NCBI GenBank assembly: GCA_003339415.1
Contig: PDHQ01000075.1
Location: forward strand, 82,855-146,854
Direction of reading: 5' to 3'
From: Ophiocordyceps camponoti-saundersi (nom. inval.)
Taxonomy: Eukaryota; Ascomycota; Sordariomycetes; Hypocreales; Ophiocordycipitaceae
DNA: 64,000 nucleotides
Every line of letters starts with the position of its first letter. The first letter of the stretch is position 1. The position numbers and the translations under genes are program-made. Shown here one piece after another: positions 53,051 to 64,000 of this stretch. Below the pieces are notes generated by a model. That model did not search any database and had not been told where the DNA came from. It was given only the letters and a program-made list of their open reading frames with translations.

Positions 53051-55668
53051 TTAGGAGAAGACGGTCGGTCCAAAGGTCTCTCCAGGCGCAAGTTTCTTGG
53101 CAACGGCCTGGTTGGTGAAGTCGAGGTTTTGAAACGCGCCTTGGTTGCCCCACCATTTCGGCGGCTCCGTCGACGTCAGATACAAGGTAAAGAAGATGAC
53201 AAGCGTCGAGCAGATGAGGCCGCAGTCGAGGGCAGCCGAGGTGATGTAGTTGTATTGCAGCCACCAGCCCGTGTAGCGGCGCTTGATGTAATAGCCAAAG
53301 ATGATGCCGACGACACCCCAGCAAAGGAAGATGTAGACGGTGGCCGGCGGCAAAAGGCCGACGCCGCCGAAGATCAGGGGTGTGCAGACGTAGCGCCAGA
53401 AGGACTTGGGCCATCGGCGGGCCAGCATCCACGTCATGACGGGCGTGACGGCGCCGACGAGCCAGAACCACTGCAGCGAAGCGTACGTCGCCCCGTGGCT
53501 GAAGATGCGCGCGGGACCGATGACGCCCCAGACGACCGAGGCCGTGTAGAAGACGCGGCTGTTGGGGCAGATGTAATTGTTGGGCTGCGTGGCGGTGCAG
53601 ACGTCGGGAATGTTGCGAAGTGCCCAGTTGAGAACACCAATCTGAAGGGTAGCCGACCAGATGGAGGCCACCAGCTGCGACGAGAACATGACGCGGGGGG
53701 GCACCTTCATGTAGTGGCCCAGCTTGAGATCCTGGGCAAAGTACAGAGCCTGCGACATGGAGATGTAGCCGTAGTTTTTGAACAGCATCATGGCCAGAGG
53801 CCGTCCCGGTGCCATGTAGCCGATGATGAACTCGGTCAGCACATTGAGACCAAGCTGTATGTTGGTGATGGCCTGGATGAGACCGATGGGGATAAGCCAG
53901 ACGATGGGGAGCAGCAGGCAGACGACGAATGCCCAGGCGGGGAGACCAGTCGGCCAGCCAGCCACGACGCCGAATGCGATGGCCGCCATGACGACGAAAA
54001 GAGCTATTTCAGAGCGGGGGGGCGAATAACGTCAGAAGGTTCGGGACGGGGATATGTTAGGGAGAACATGTAAAGACCTACCGGCATACCACCAGTCCTC
54101 AGCGTCACGATACTTTTTCATGAGGCGCATGTGGACGTCGTCCTCCTGGTGACGAGCCATCCTGAACTGCCTCCAGATCTCCTTGCCGTGGTAGAGGACG
54201 ACGTGGATGAGAACGGACGTCATGGCGGCAAAGGACAGGCCGTAGGCCATGGCAAACTGAGTAGACAAGTAAAGGGGCGAGTACTCTTTGTAGGCCGTCT
54301 CGTTGAACTGGTACTTGGAATCGAGAATGCGGCTGACGTTGTAAACGTTACCCGTGTTGTCATACGACTCGGACGACTGAACAGGCACGTAGTCGGCATA
54401 AAGGGAGCCGGTGAAGTGGATGCCGATGGAGGCGACGACGAAAAAGGCCAGGATACCTCCGATGACGTTGGCGATGGCGTGGAAGGGCGGGATCAGGGGC
54501 GAGCCGACGAAGCCGCTGATGATGGACCAGTCAAAGGTAATGGGCATCAAGCCGTACCCATGCTGGACTCCGAATAGCTTGTTCAGGACCATGTTATTGG
54601 GGGCAATCCAGCAAACCCAGGCAAAGAGGGAGAGGCCCTTGAAAATCCAGCCGGGGAACCAATAGTAGAAGAAGGCACCGCAGCCGATGATGACGAACAG
54701 TTTGTAGCGGCCGATGGACCAGCCGTTGGTCTTGGTGGGGTCCGAGGTCGAGTGATCGTGCAGAGTATAGAAAAGAGCGCAGTTGACGAGATCGGCCGGC
54801 CAGATCATGGCGGCCGGCCAGACCAAGAAGCGGCGGGCGAGACCGGCGAGCCCATAGCCGGTGCAGAGAGTTGTGATGCCGAAGAGTATCTGAAAGGCCA
54901 GGCCAAAATCTTGGCCGTAGAAAATCTTTTGGGCTATGACGACGTCGTTGGCGTAAAGAGCACCCCCTCCATACGCGGCCTGTTTAATGTCAGTAACATG
55001 GAGGGGAGGATGGAGAGGGACTTGTTGACGGAAGGGCCGGCTCACGTTGGACATGGCAACGATGATGACGTGTTCCTTGTAGTTGAACTTGCCGGGCCGC
55101 AGATTGAATCTTAGACCGAAGAGGTTCCAAACGCGGTCGGGCATGATCATGTCCCATCCGCGGCCGATGGGATAGGCGATGAGCTGAACGACGTAGGTGG
55201 TGATGGTGACGTTGGGGTAACGCAGGGAGAAGATCATGTTGACACTGGAGCCGATGGAACACAGCAACATGCCGATGACCCAGGCGCGGATGGTGTTTAC
55301 CGGCACGTCGATATCGTAGTTTCGAACCACAGCGCGGACCTTTTTTCGTTGGCCTTGGGGTCAGCAGCGAAGGGGAAGAGGAAGGGGAACGGGAAGGCTT
55401 CGGGCTCTGAGGCTACCTCCGGGTAAGGACTGTTGTCCTCCATGAGGGCGTGCTCAATCTCAATGCCCTTTTCGGCATTTCCCATGGCGATGGCGGCGTC
55501 GACATCGTTGAGGTCGTCGATGGGTAGATTAGGGTCGAGCTTGTGAGCCTTTTCAAACTCGTGTAGGTGTTTGAGATGATCGACGCCCGAGGCACTGGAG
55601 TCGAGAGCGGCCGGGATGGGCGTCACCTCCTCGGGCTCGTGACGCTTGCGAAAGACGGAAGAGACCAT
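53051..55668 (-). CDS. Oligopeptide transporter, OPT family (Isp4-like)
   Basis: Exons 55668-55417, 55339-55046, 54979-54082 and 54003-53051 join in frame to 798 aa, a normal OPT length. Introns are 77, 66 and 78 nt; the 66-nt one is frame-neutral and stop-free. The first exon is a cytosolic acidic tail. Exon 2 joins as YPE-VRAVVRNYDIDVPVNTIRAW, the start of the OPT core. Many membrane spans follow, with family blocks IAYPIGRGWDMIMPDRVWNL, GKFNYKEHVIIVAMSNV-AAYG, WSIGRYKLFVIIGCGAFFYY and the second-half block FIIGYMAPGRPLAMMLFKNY. OPT carriers of this clade import tetra- to hexapeptides or glutathione-type compounds with protons at the plasma membrane. An upstream GAGGAG purine tract covers the leader. 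Confidence 0.93.
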
Positions 55669-56042
55669 GACGTAGAAGGTAAGGAGGTGGAGGAGGAGGA
55701 GGAGGAGGAGAAGGAGGCGGAGGAGGAGGAGGAGGCGGAGGCGGAGGGGTAAAGAGAGAAGGCGAAGGAGAGGATGAAAGGGGGGAGTGTGAGGCAGAAG
55801 TAGGCCTCTCTCACACTTGGACAGACCGAAGAGGAGGCCGGTCCGCGTAGAGTCGCAAAACCTCAGGGTTCGTCTTTGCGGAAGCGGAGACGCGGAGACG
55901 GAGACGGAGGCGGAGGAGGCGCGCTATACGGTGAGCTTAGTTTCTCCCGTCCCCATTCTCGCTCTGTCGTTGTCTATCTCTCTGTCTCGCTCTCTCGCTC
56001 TGTGGTGTGTGAGAGAGAGTGTATGTGTGTGTGTATCTGTGA

Positions 56043-56051
56043 GTGTGTGTG

Positions 56052-56102
<51 letters not shown>
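56043..56102. repeat. GT dinucleotide microsatellite, about 60 bp
   Basis: Almost perfect GT with one GC interruption, followed by CT-rich sequence to about 56190. Confidence 0.95.
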
Positions 56103-56104
<2 letters not shown>

Positions 56105-56646
56105 GTAGAGGTATCCCTCTCTCTCTGTCTCTCGCTCTCTCTGCTCTCTCTCTCTCTCTCTGTCTCTGTCTCTCCCTTTCTCTCTCGTCTGGCGAAAACA
56201 AAAACCCTCCCCTCTCCAGTCCCCTCTCTTCCCCCCGGGGACACAGATATAGACTCGGCTCCCCCCCCATGGGGCCAATTGGTCGTCCAGTCGGCACCCG
56301 CAAGAACAATGATGGATGAGAGGGGTCCAGGCCGCACTGTGTGCCGCCGCGAGCATAAAAACAGGGCCCTTGCCGGGTGAAGAAGCTTTTTTGTTTTCTT
56401 CATGAGGGAGGTGATGGATGACACCCTCGTTGGATAGTTGCTGCACTGTGTTTTGGCGACCTGCCAATCGAGGAGTGGTGTTGTATCTCTCTTCTTTGTC
56501 TGTATGCAGAGGTACTTTTCTTTTCCTTGGATTGAGAAAGAATTGTAGTAGACGACATCATGTTTGATGTTGAGGGAAAATGAAGGGGATTAGATAGGTA
56601 GAGGAAGAAGGCAGAGAAGAAACGAGGGCTCAGAACAACGCCCTCC

Positions 56647-56656
<10 letters not shown>

Positions 56657-56679
<23 letters not shown>
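56657..56679. repeat. CT dinucleotide microsatellite
   Basis: About eleven uninterrupted CT copies. Confidence 0.9.
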
Positions 56680-59600
56680 CCTCTTTCTTTCTTCCTTCCT
56701 TCCTTCCCTCTTCCCTCCAGGCAAATTCGTTTCATTCACGTGTCCAAGTACCTAAGTACAGAGGCAGGAAGGTGTAGGTAGGCAGGTGTTGGCAGTCCAT
56801 CGCTCTCACCTCCCCCGTCCTACTTCCATATGTACAGAGACACACACATTCATACAACGTCGAAGCTTTTCTCACAGGCAAGTGAAGGCGCACTGTACGC
56901 CCACATCTCGCGCGACACTGTGCGAAACCTTCCCATCCCACCACCATCAAATCCCCCCGGCTGTCGACTTCAATCGCAGTGCCGGCCTTTGGAAGGAACA
57001 AAAGTTCCCTCTTCGACAAATGAAACCGAATCATTGGTCAGACCAGGGAAAAGGTGGGAGGGGGGAAGGAAGGACAGAAAAGAGCCTGGCACGTGGTCTT
57101 GGCGAGGGACTTTTGTAGGATTCTCTCTCATTCTCTTGTGAGTTGAATCATTTGTGTCCCTTTGGAGTCCTTGGTTTTTTGAGTTGGAAGAGGCTGAGTA
57201 GTGAGGGCATAATCCAAGTGTGTGAGTGAACCAAGGACTTTGCGAATCACACACGCACGATACATGGAAGCACACGACAGGTGTCCGTAGATTATATCCG
57301 TAAAGACTGTGATGATTCATGTGATGATGATAGTATATACGTACATACAACATACATACATACATATGTATATACACTATGTTCACGATGATGAATACAT
57401 AAAACTCCGTTGCCGGATGATACCAGGATTAACGTGTTGCGTGCTTCAGACTTATGTATGTATGTATGTACATGTATGTATCCGAGTATGTATGTCCGGA
57501 CACATGCCATCTCTTCGGAACTCGGCCGGCACTTCGATATCCATATTCCAACTACTACCTATCCCATGGGCCATATGTACTAGGGAGGACAACTCTCGCT
57601 TGCCTCACCTCGATCCCACGATTCGCCCATCCCCCCTCAAACTTCGCAGCAACCAACCATCTCCTACTCTCCAGACTTCGCAATCAGTTCAGCAAGCCAT
57701 ATCCACTGTACACATACCGTAACCAACGTCATAACCACTCGTGATAAGATCCCCCCCATCGTCACGATCAAGCCATGCAAATCACACAAAGTCCCCTCCT
57801 CAGTTTCACCGAACTTCTGATTCCCTTTCCTTTCACTTCGAAAAAGTTCCTGCTGTTTTTAATGCTGTCACAATCTCGGCTCGAGACGGTCAGCAAGGGG
57901 GAGGGGGAATATCTCAACCCCCCCCGGCTCAACTGCCGTGTAGACTCTGCACCGAAGGGGGATAGAGATCCGGTAGTCTTTTTCTTCCGTGTCGTAGAAG
58001 CCGACCTCTTCTACCTTGCTGGCTTCATCGAAGATGCGTTGGCTCTGAGTTTATGTATGTACATATGTATGTTCCATGTGTTCATGCGGTTGCAGTTGCG
58101 GTTACAGTTACAACACATACATACATACATATATTTGTATGTACGGATGTGTAATGTTGTATCTTTCGTTGGATTCTCTTGACCGAAGACAGGGAGGGAA
58201 GGGAAAGGGAAGGGGGGGGGGGGCAACACAAACCTTTCTCCGAGCAGCAAACTGCGGTAGCTTCCGGGCTCGTGTAACGCTGAACGGCAGATGCTCCCCT
58301 GACACTATGTAAGCTCGAGGGGGGGGGTTTTAGAGAAAGCTTCATCAGGTTCTTCAACTCGTCCACCGCTGCCCTGAACAGAATACTCTTTTCCCACTGA
58401 TAGGAACGTCAGACCAAACAGGTTCATTCATACAAACATACGAAAACTCATCGATCGATGTCCGCGTCTAGCCGTAGGTAGACAGAAGAGGTTACCAAGA
58501 AAGAAGAGAAGGCGACATCAACGACAAGAAACTCATCACCAGACTCCATTCCCAGAACGTCCCTATCATCGTCACCTCGTCGCACAAAGTTTCACGAGAG
58601 AAAAAAAAAAGAGCCGTCGCCGATGCCGAAGCAGAAGCCATCCATCACCATCCATGACACCACGACAGTCCAGCCAAGAGATATCAAAACGAGACTTAAC
58701 TTTAGCTCTGCAGCGACTCCGTAAAGAAAACATACAGAGTCTCCCTCTCTCTCTCTCTCTCTATCTCTATCTCTTTCTTTCCCTTCCCTCTGAAAGAAAA
58801 AAAGATAAGGACCAAAGACAGAGAGAAAAAGGGGGAAAGAAGACAAACACAATGAGGCAACATCCGAGCAAAAGGGTGGGAACTGACCGAGAAAAAGACA
58901 CGTAACAGAAGATTCATTGAAGAGAATAGGAGGCGTCTTGGTTGGGACAGTATGGCCGCGGATGCTGCTTCGCTGTGTTGGTACGAATACGGACTGCTGA
59001 CACTCTGTTTTTGTCTTGTCAAAGGCACGCAGGTCAGAGCTGAAGCGGCCCCCTCCCCCCGGCCGGCCGACGCCCTCTCTCCCGGGATTTGCTGCTGACT
59101 ACCTTGTTGTTGCTGTTGCTCTGCTCGTGTGTCTCGCTCGCTCGCTCGTTTCTGGCTCTGTCTCTCTGCGTGTCTCTGTGTCTCTGTGCCTGTCTCTCTC
59201 CATCTTGCTCTCTCCGTCTCTCTCTTCCTCTCTCTCTCTCTGTCTCTCCTTTCCTTTCCCTCTCTTTCCCTTTCTCTCTCGTAAGTGAGGGAATATCGAT
59301 ACTCGCGCCATTTGCTTTTCCCCCCCTCCATCCTCCACTGCTCCCCCCCGGTAAACTCCCCCAACGGCCCGTCCGACGCATGTTCCAGTTCTCGGCTTGC
59401 CGCAGCGGTCCCTGGCCAAAGGCTACCTTTACCAACGGGACGGCTCATCGTCGAGATCCCCTGCAGCAGCCCGGCTTAGTTGCTTTTTCGTCTCTCCCCG
59501 GTTGGCCATTTCTTTGCCGTGTCTCTCTCTGCAGATTGTGTAAGCAGGCTGCCAAGAGTAAGGGATATGTCGGGACACGAGGACGATAGCTTGATCAGCA

Positions 59601-62600
59601 GCACGGGTGAAGAGATTCTTCATTGGCAACTGCTCAAGTCGTAGCTTGCCGGTCGATGTTCCGTTGGCCGACCTCTTCGTCAATGAACGGATAGCCGAAG
59701 AAGCAGAGACGGGTCAGCCAGACGAGCGTAGCATGCTGAATCACGGATACTACGAGTCCGTCGCCTTCGTGGTCCATGGGCGGCTCTTGAATCATCGTCG
59801 ATTAGGCGAACTGCTGTATCCGGATGATGGTGTTCCGCTCCTCGCTGCCACTCTTCGCTGCCACTCCTCGCTGGTTTGGTCAGGGATCGAGCCGTCAGAC
59901 CGTCGTACATACGCATGTATGTGTGTATGTATGCAGAGAGCTGAACGATGAGGTGAAAGGCCCCGATCCAAACATGTTTAGTTTCTCATACAAGGCTGAG
60001 CCGATAGTAGGTAAGTATGTCTGTATGTATGTAGGTAGGTAAGATGTGGATGTATGTTTGTATGTATGTATGTATGTCGTATGCAAGAGTCAGTCTCGTC
60101 CCCGGATTCCTCGCCTGGGCATGACCGATATCACGATTAATATACATACGAAGCGCGTGGCTGTCGTCCATGCTATCACGGCGGCCTGCGATTCGTCGAC
60201 GTCGACGACAAGGGCTTGCAGAAATGACTGTCTGTATCCGCACATACACACTCTTCTCTTCGCAAGGCTTTCAGATGCGCTCTCTCTCTCTTGGTGTGTG
60301 GTATCGCCACTATTACGACAGCAGACATACAACAGTCCATAGTCCATACAGACGTACTTACTCATAGTCTCATAGATGCAACAAGTCGGTCACATCCTAC
60401 CCTTGCTCAGCAAAGGCAGAGTCCCAACCCCCCCGATAAGTCGTCTTCGTATTCTGGACGCCGTTTCTGTCTGGAAATGTGAGGCGACGGTGATCCGACG
60501 CCCGTCAGCAGCGTCACACCGGCAAGACGCCACCTCGTCGGGGGTTGAGTCTCGAGCACGAACGTATGTGGCGATGTACGTACATACGTACGGCCCATGA
60601 TAACAGCAGAAGGTGAGAGAATCAGTGGCGGCATCGTAAACGGGAGATGGAACAGAAAAAGAGGCTGACGTTTAATTCAACGCCTCTTGGGCATGATGAT
60701 GGCGTCAGCAGGGAGAGTGGTCAAGCTCTTCTTTTTTTTTCTTTGTCACTGCCTCTGCCTCTGCCTCTGTCCGTGCCCGAGCAGGCTGCAGGTGCATTCT
60801 CGTGTTGTAGGAAGATCGGTGCCGCCGAATGCTGCGCAAAGTACGAATAGACACGCATGCAGGAGCCGTAGATTGTCTGCATACATACATTATACATGTA
60901 GGTATGTATGTTTTTGACCTATGCCCGAGGCGAAGCGGGAGGTAGGATTAGTTCGCATGAACAGATACGTATGTAGGTGCTTATCAACAACGGCCGCATA
61001 TTCCGTCCCGCGCGAGCAGAGGAAATCCTCTCGAGGCCGACCTGGCGAAAGGGTGATGGAGAGAAGAAGGAAAAGAGAAATGAGTGAGATGGAGAGGCGC
61101 GGCCTGGATAGTACAGAGTACAGCATCTGCTCTGTGTTGCCGCCGTTGGCTCAGCTTTGCTGTCGAACGGACAGGGGAAGAAGCCTTGGTGGCTGCACGG
61201 GAAAAGGGGGCGGCGAGACACAAATAGGGATTGACATCTGGCGCGGGCCGCCCTGAGCCCGAAGAAGCAAGGCGGCGGCGGCGGCGACGACGATGCTGTT
61301 GCTGCTGTTTGTTGTTGGAGGGTGAGGGTTGACGTTGTTTTCTCTGAAGCCACCCCTCCTCCTTCTCCTTCTCCTTGTCCTTCTCCTTCCTCCTCCTCCT
61401 CCTCCTTCTCCTTCTTCTTTACGGGGATATCGCTTTCCTTATCTCTTCTTTCTCGGATGATTTGTTTCTCCCCTGCCATTGACCGTTTCTCCAACACTCA
61501 ATTGGCCTTTGATACCTCGGTATCCGCATAATGTGAACGAGCATACCTACATACATACATATTCGTACAACGTCGATGCATGGTCAAGTCGGACCAGAGG
61601 CGGACCAGGCCGCGTCTCCACTGTGGCGCAGCGAGCCGGGGAAAGCTGAAGCTACCACTCCGTAGGTCTCTAGGTAGGTACCGATGTACCTCTCAGTGAA
61701 AAGCTGCACGGATACGATCATCGTATTCGTATTTACGGCGATCTCCCAAGGCAGGGAGGGTCTAGAGGTGGGGGGGGGGGGGGGGGAGCCAGCCAATTGT
61801 TAGAGTGATATTATTGAGATATGAACAAACGAATACCAGCGCCACAGACTTCAATATTGCAAGGTGAAAGACGGATTCTATTCCGCTCAAGCGAAAGAGA
61901 AGCTGAGGATTATGTATCCGTAGCAGCCATTCAACAATTCTACACTGTGCATCGCGTGCGTGCGAAGATCTGCAACAGGTACCGATACAGAAAGCTCCCA
62001 ACCGTATGTACGAGAGAGACACTAGGCAGGGCGCCGAGCTAAGAAGACAGACAGTAAGTGAGAGAGTGAGAGAGCTGAGCGAAAGGAAAAAGGGGGAGGG
62101 GAAATCATATCCGTTCGCCTCGTTTCTATGCGTACAGAAAAGGCAACATTGCATTCGTATGTACGGACGGATACAGGGGTAGCAGCAACGGATGCGAATT
62201 CATTCTCAGATATTTGGGTGATGTCATTTTTTCTGCGTCCAATTTCAGCTCCCCTATGCATTTGCAATCAAACCAATAGACAAGACACGACCGTAATTTA
62301 CGGTTACCGAACATTAACAACCATCTATTAAATCAACTAATAACTATCCGTACGGATACTATGCTCGCCTACCCTAGGCTCGGCTCGATAGGTTGGCGTT
62401 GGGGGGCAATGGGGAGAGAGAGATAGCTCAGGGGGGGGGGACGCGCACAAACACGTGCGGGAACCACGTGCCTTGTGTGTGTGTGTGTGTGTTTGTGTGC
62501 GGAATGCCGTAACCCGAACCAGTCGTTTTCCTGTAATTTTGTCTATCAAGGATAGGACTTTGTGCGAGACTGGGTTGTTCCTTAATTGACGAGATTACGA

Positions 62601-63629
62601 CCAGCGGTGTTACAAGTCAGTACCTGCCTACCTACTCACGGAGAGTAGTTCAAGCAGGCTCGCAACGAAAGGCCAAGGCGAAGACGAAGACGAAGAAGAC
62701 GACAAGGTCACAGAGCTCCACCACCCCCCTTCTTCTTCAACCGACCAGCCTCATCGGGCTTCCGCTGCTGCGAAGTCCATGGAGGGGTGGCGGCTGATAC
62801 CCGTCTTGGCGCACTAGAGATGCATCTGCATCTGCGGCACGACTCGGTCTTCTAACGACTCCTATTATCCGTATCTTTGTTGGGAGAAAAAAAAATCACG
62901 GTTGCTAGGGCCACGCGTATGTCTGTATGCATGTGTGTGTAGGTATGTATGTAGGTATGCCCATATCTTCAAACATGCACACTTGCATACAGACAGTCTA
63001 CAGGCATAGATAGGTACACTGCGTTGTAAACAGACATTCATACAACTACCTAGCTAGGACGATACTCGTGGCCATGAGGACATTGCGGCAAAGTAAAGAG
63101 TATTCTCCTATCCGTCCGTTGTTAAGCAGATCAAAACATGCTGCTTGTACGGATATAGCCCACCACACAAAGACTCACGCATACAAGTGAGACGAAGTGC
63201 TGCATATTCGCCTCGAGCTCGCATCACCAGCGAAGCCAAATTAGATCAATGCCATCAATGGCGGCCGCTAATCACGAGCTTTCGTGCAGCGACACCCCTC
63301 CCCCCCCTTTCCTCCCCTTCAGCGTGTTTCGGCGGCGTTCGTCCCGCCGAGGGAGTAGACGAACCGGCCGGGCGTACCGATCGAGACACCGAGTTCCTGA
63401 CCAGGGGGGGGGGGTTTCGTGCCCAACATGAATGGCATGCTGGTTGTTGATTCTCACATCATATATGTAATGTCAGTCCTCGTCTGATATCACATTGAAG
63501 GCGAGCATTGTCGTCCCTTTCCCCCCCTTTTCGCTTCCCTCGCCTGTTGGCCGGTCGCATATCGAAATCCGGGCAAAGCCGATGATGTGGTGGACTTTTT
63601 TTTTTTTCCCGGCCGTCACTTTTCGCAGT

Positions 63630-63630
<1 letters not shown>

Positions 63631-63661
<31 letters not shown>
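63631..63661. repeat. CAG trinucleotide microsatellite
   Basis: About ten CAG copies after a single TAG-containing unit; not inside any gene I can support. Confidence 0.95.
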
Positions 63662-63662
<1 letters not shown>

Positions 63663-64000
63663 TCCGGCCCGTCTACTCCTATCAAATTCCCCGCATTCTA
63701 CGGCCGAATGAATACCAGTCTCGCTCAGTATGTGTTCTGTCTATCTTTGTGTGTGTGAGAGTGGCATGCCTCGACCGTCTCGCAATCCCGTCTTCGAGCA
63801 AGACTAGCTCGTTCGGCGCCGGGACGACGAACGGATTAGACGCGCGCCGCATATCTCGGCCCACGCGCTTGTCCCCGCGCGCGTCCGCGATTTAGCGGGA
63901 GGGCCAGAGGAGGGGAGGGGGGGGGGGGGGGGGACAAGGCCGCCCCCCCCGTGCCGACGACCCATTTTTCCCCTTGGACGAGGCAGAAGAGAGGGAGGAG

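Larger units (their letters stand above)
55669..64000. other. Long gene-free region with simple repeats
   Basis: I see no supportable gene in 8.3 kb. The left part holds GT and CT tracts (56043-56190), then CT-rich leaders and CATA/TGTA tetranucleotide clusters (57350-57490, 58050-58150, 59900-60090, 60590-60910, 62920-63010). G/C homopolymers sit at 58217-58230, 61771-61787, 62431-62439 and 63919-63932. Open frames such as 59607-59951 lack motifs. The recurrent words CCGTA/TACGGA and CCTACCTA occur many times. Confidence 0.5.

Noticed and set aside
52940..54073. 377-codon plus-strand frame
   Set aside because: It is antisense to the last exon of the OPT transporter and rich in Asp/Gly/Arg without domain structure.
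55937..56467. Overlapping frames made of Thr-His or Arg-Glu repeats
   Set aside because: They are translations of GT and CT microsatellites, not genes.
1..64000. tRNA genes, rRNA, CRISPR arrays, transposases
   Set aside because: I looked for T-arm-like GGTTCGA words with matching acceptor stems, regular direct repeats with unique spacers, and transposase motifs, and found none that hold up. A dedicated scan (tRNAscan-SE, RepeatMasker) would be more reliable.

Overview
The window is nuclear DNA from a filamentous ascomycete (Pezizomycotina, most likely Sordariomycetes; Hypocreales is a guess from the style of the sequence). The signs are short 46-117 nt GT-AG introns with CTNAC-type branch sites, fungus-specific families (AIM11, SKT5, Rax1-like RGS protein, HOL1-like MFS carrier, OPT carrier, Elp6), many small secreted cysteine-rich proteins, a fungal A-T-TE NRPS-like enzyme, and intergenic DNA full of CATA/TGTA tetranucleotides and homopolymers. 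Two 10-N gaps (17379-17388, 48130-48139) sit inside homopolymer tracts. No tRNA, rRNA, CRISPR array or intact transposon was recognised.

Layout. 1-2.9 kb: no convincing gene. 2.9-9.5 kb: a secreted protein, a Rax1-like RGS membrane protein and a microsomal P450, all on +. 10-17.2 kb is a housekeeping block: pantothenate kinase (+), AIM11 (-) divergent from a 2OG-Fe(II) oxygenase (+), and the Sel1-repeat chitin synthase regulator SKT5 (+) with a C-terminal CaaX box. 17.9-24.9 kb: a secreted CAP/SCP protein (-) divergent from an MFS transporter (+). 26.9-35.9 kb is rich in secreted proteins: a 56-aa six-Cys peptide, a 234-aa secreted protein, a carboxypeptidase-like pseudoenzyme, a small conserved fungal protein and a tandem 8-Cys-domain protein.

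36-46.8 kb looks like a small secondary-metabolite locus: a P450 (-), an O-methyltransferase that may be truncated (-), an unknown multi-exon gene (+), a proline-rich secreted protein (+) and an NRPS-like adenylation-thiolation-thioesterase enzyme (-). Enzymes of this architecture usually dimerise aryl pyruvates into quinones or furanones; the P450 and methyltransferase could tailor such a product. 46.8-50.1 kb is mostly repeats plus weak coding fragments. 50.1-55.7 kb returns to housekeeping genes: ELP6 (+) convergent with ribosomal protein eL37 (-), then an OPT oligopeptide transporter (-). The last 8.3 kb is long, low-complexity DNA in which I see no gene.

Exon coordinates come from reading splice signals and checking that reading frames join; no transcript data were available. 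Family names rest on recognised motifs, not on database searches.
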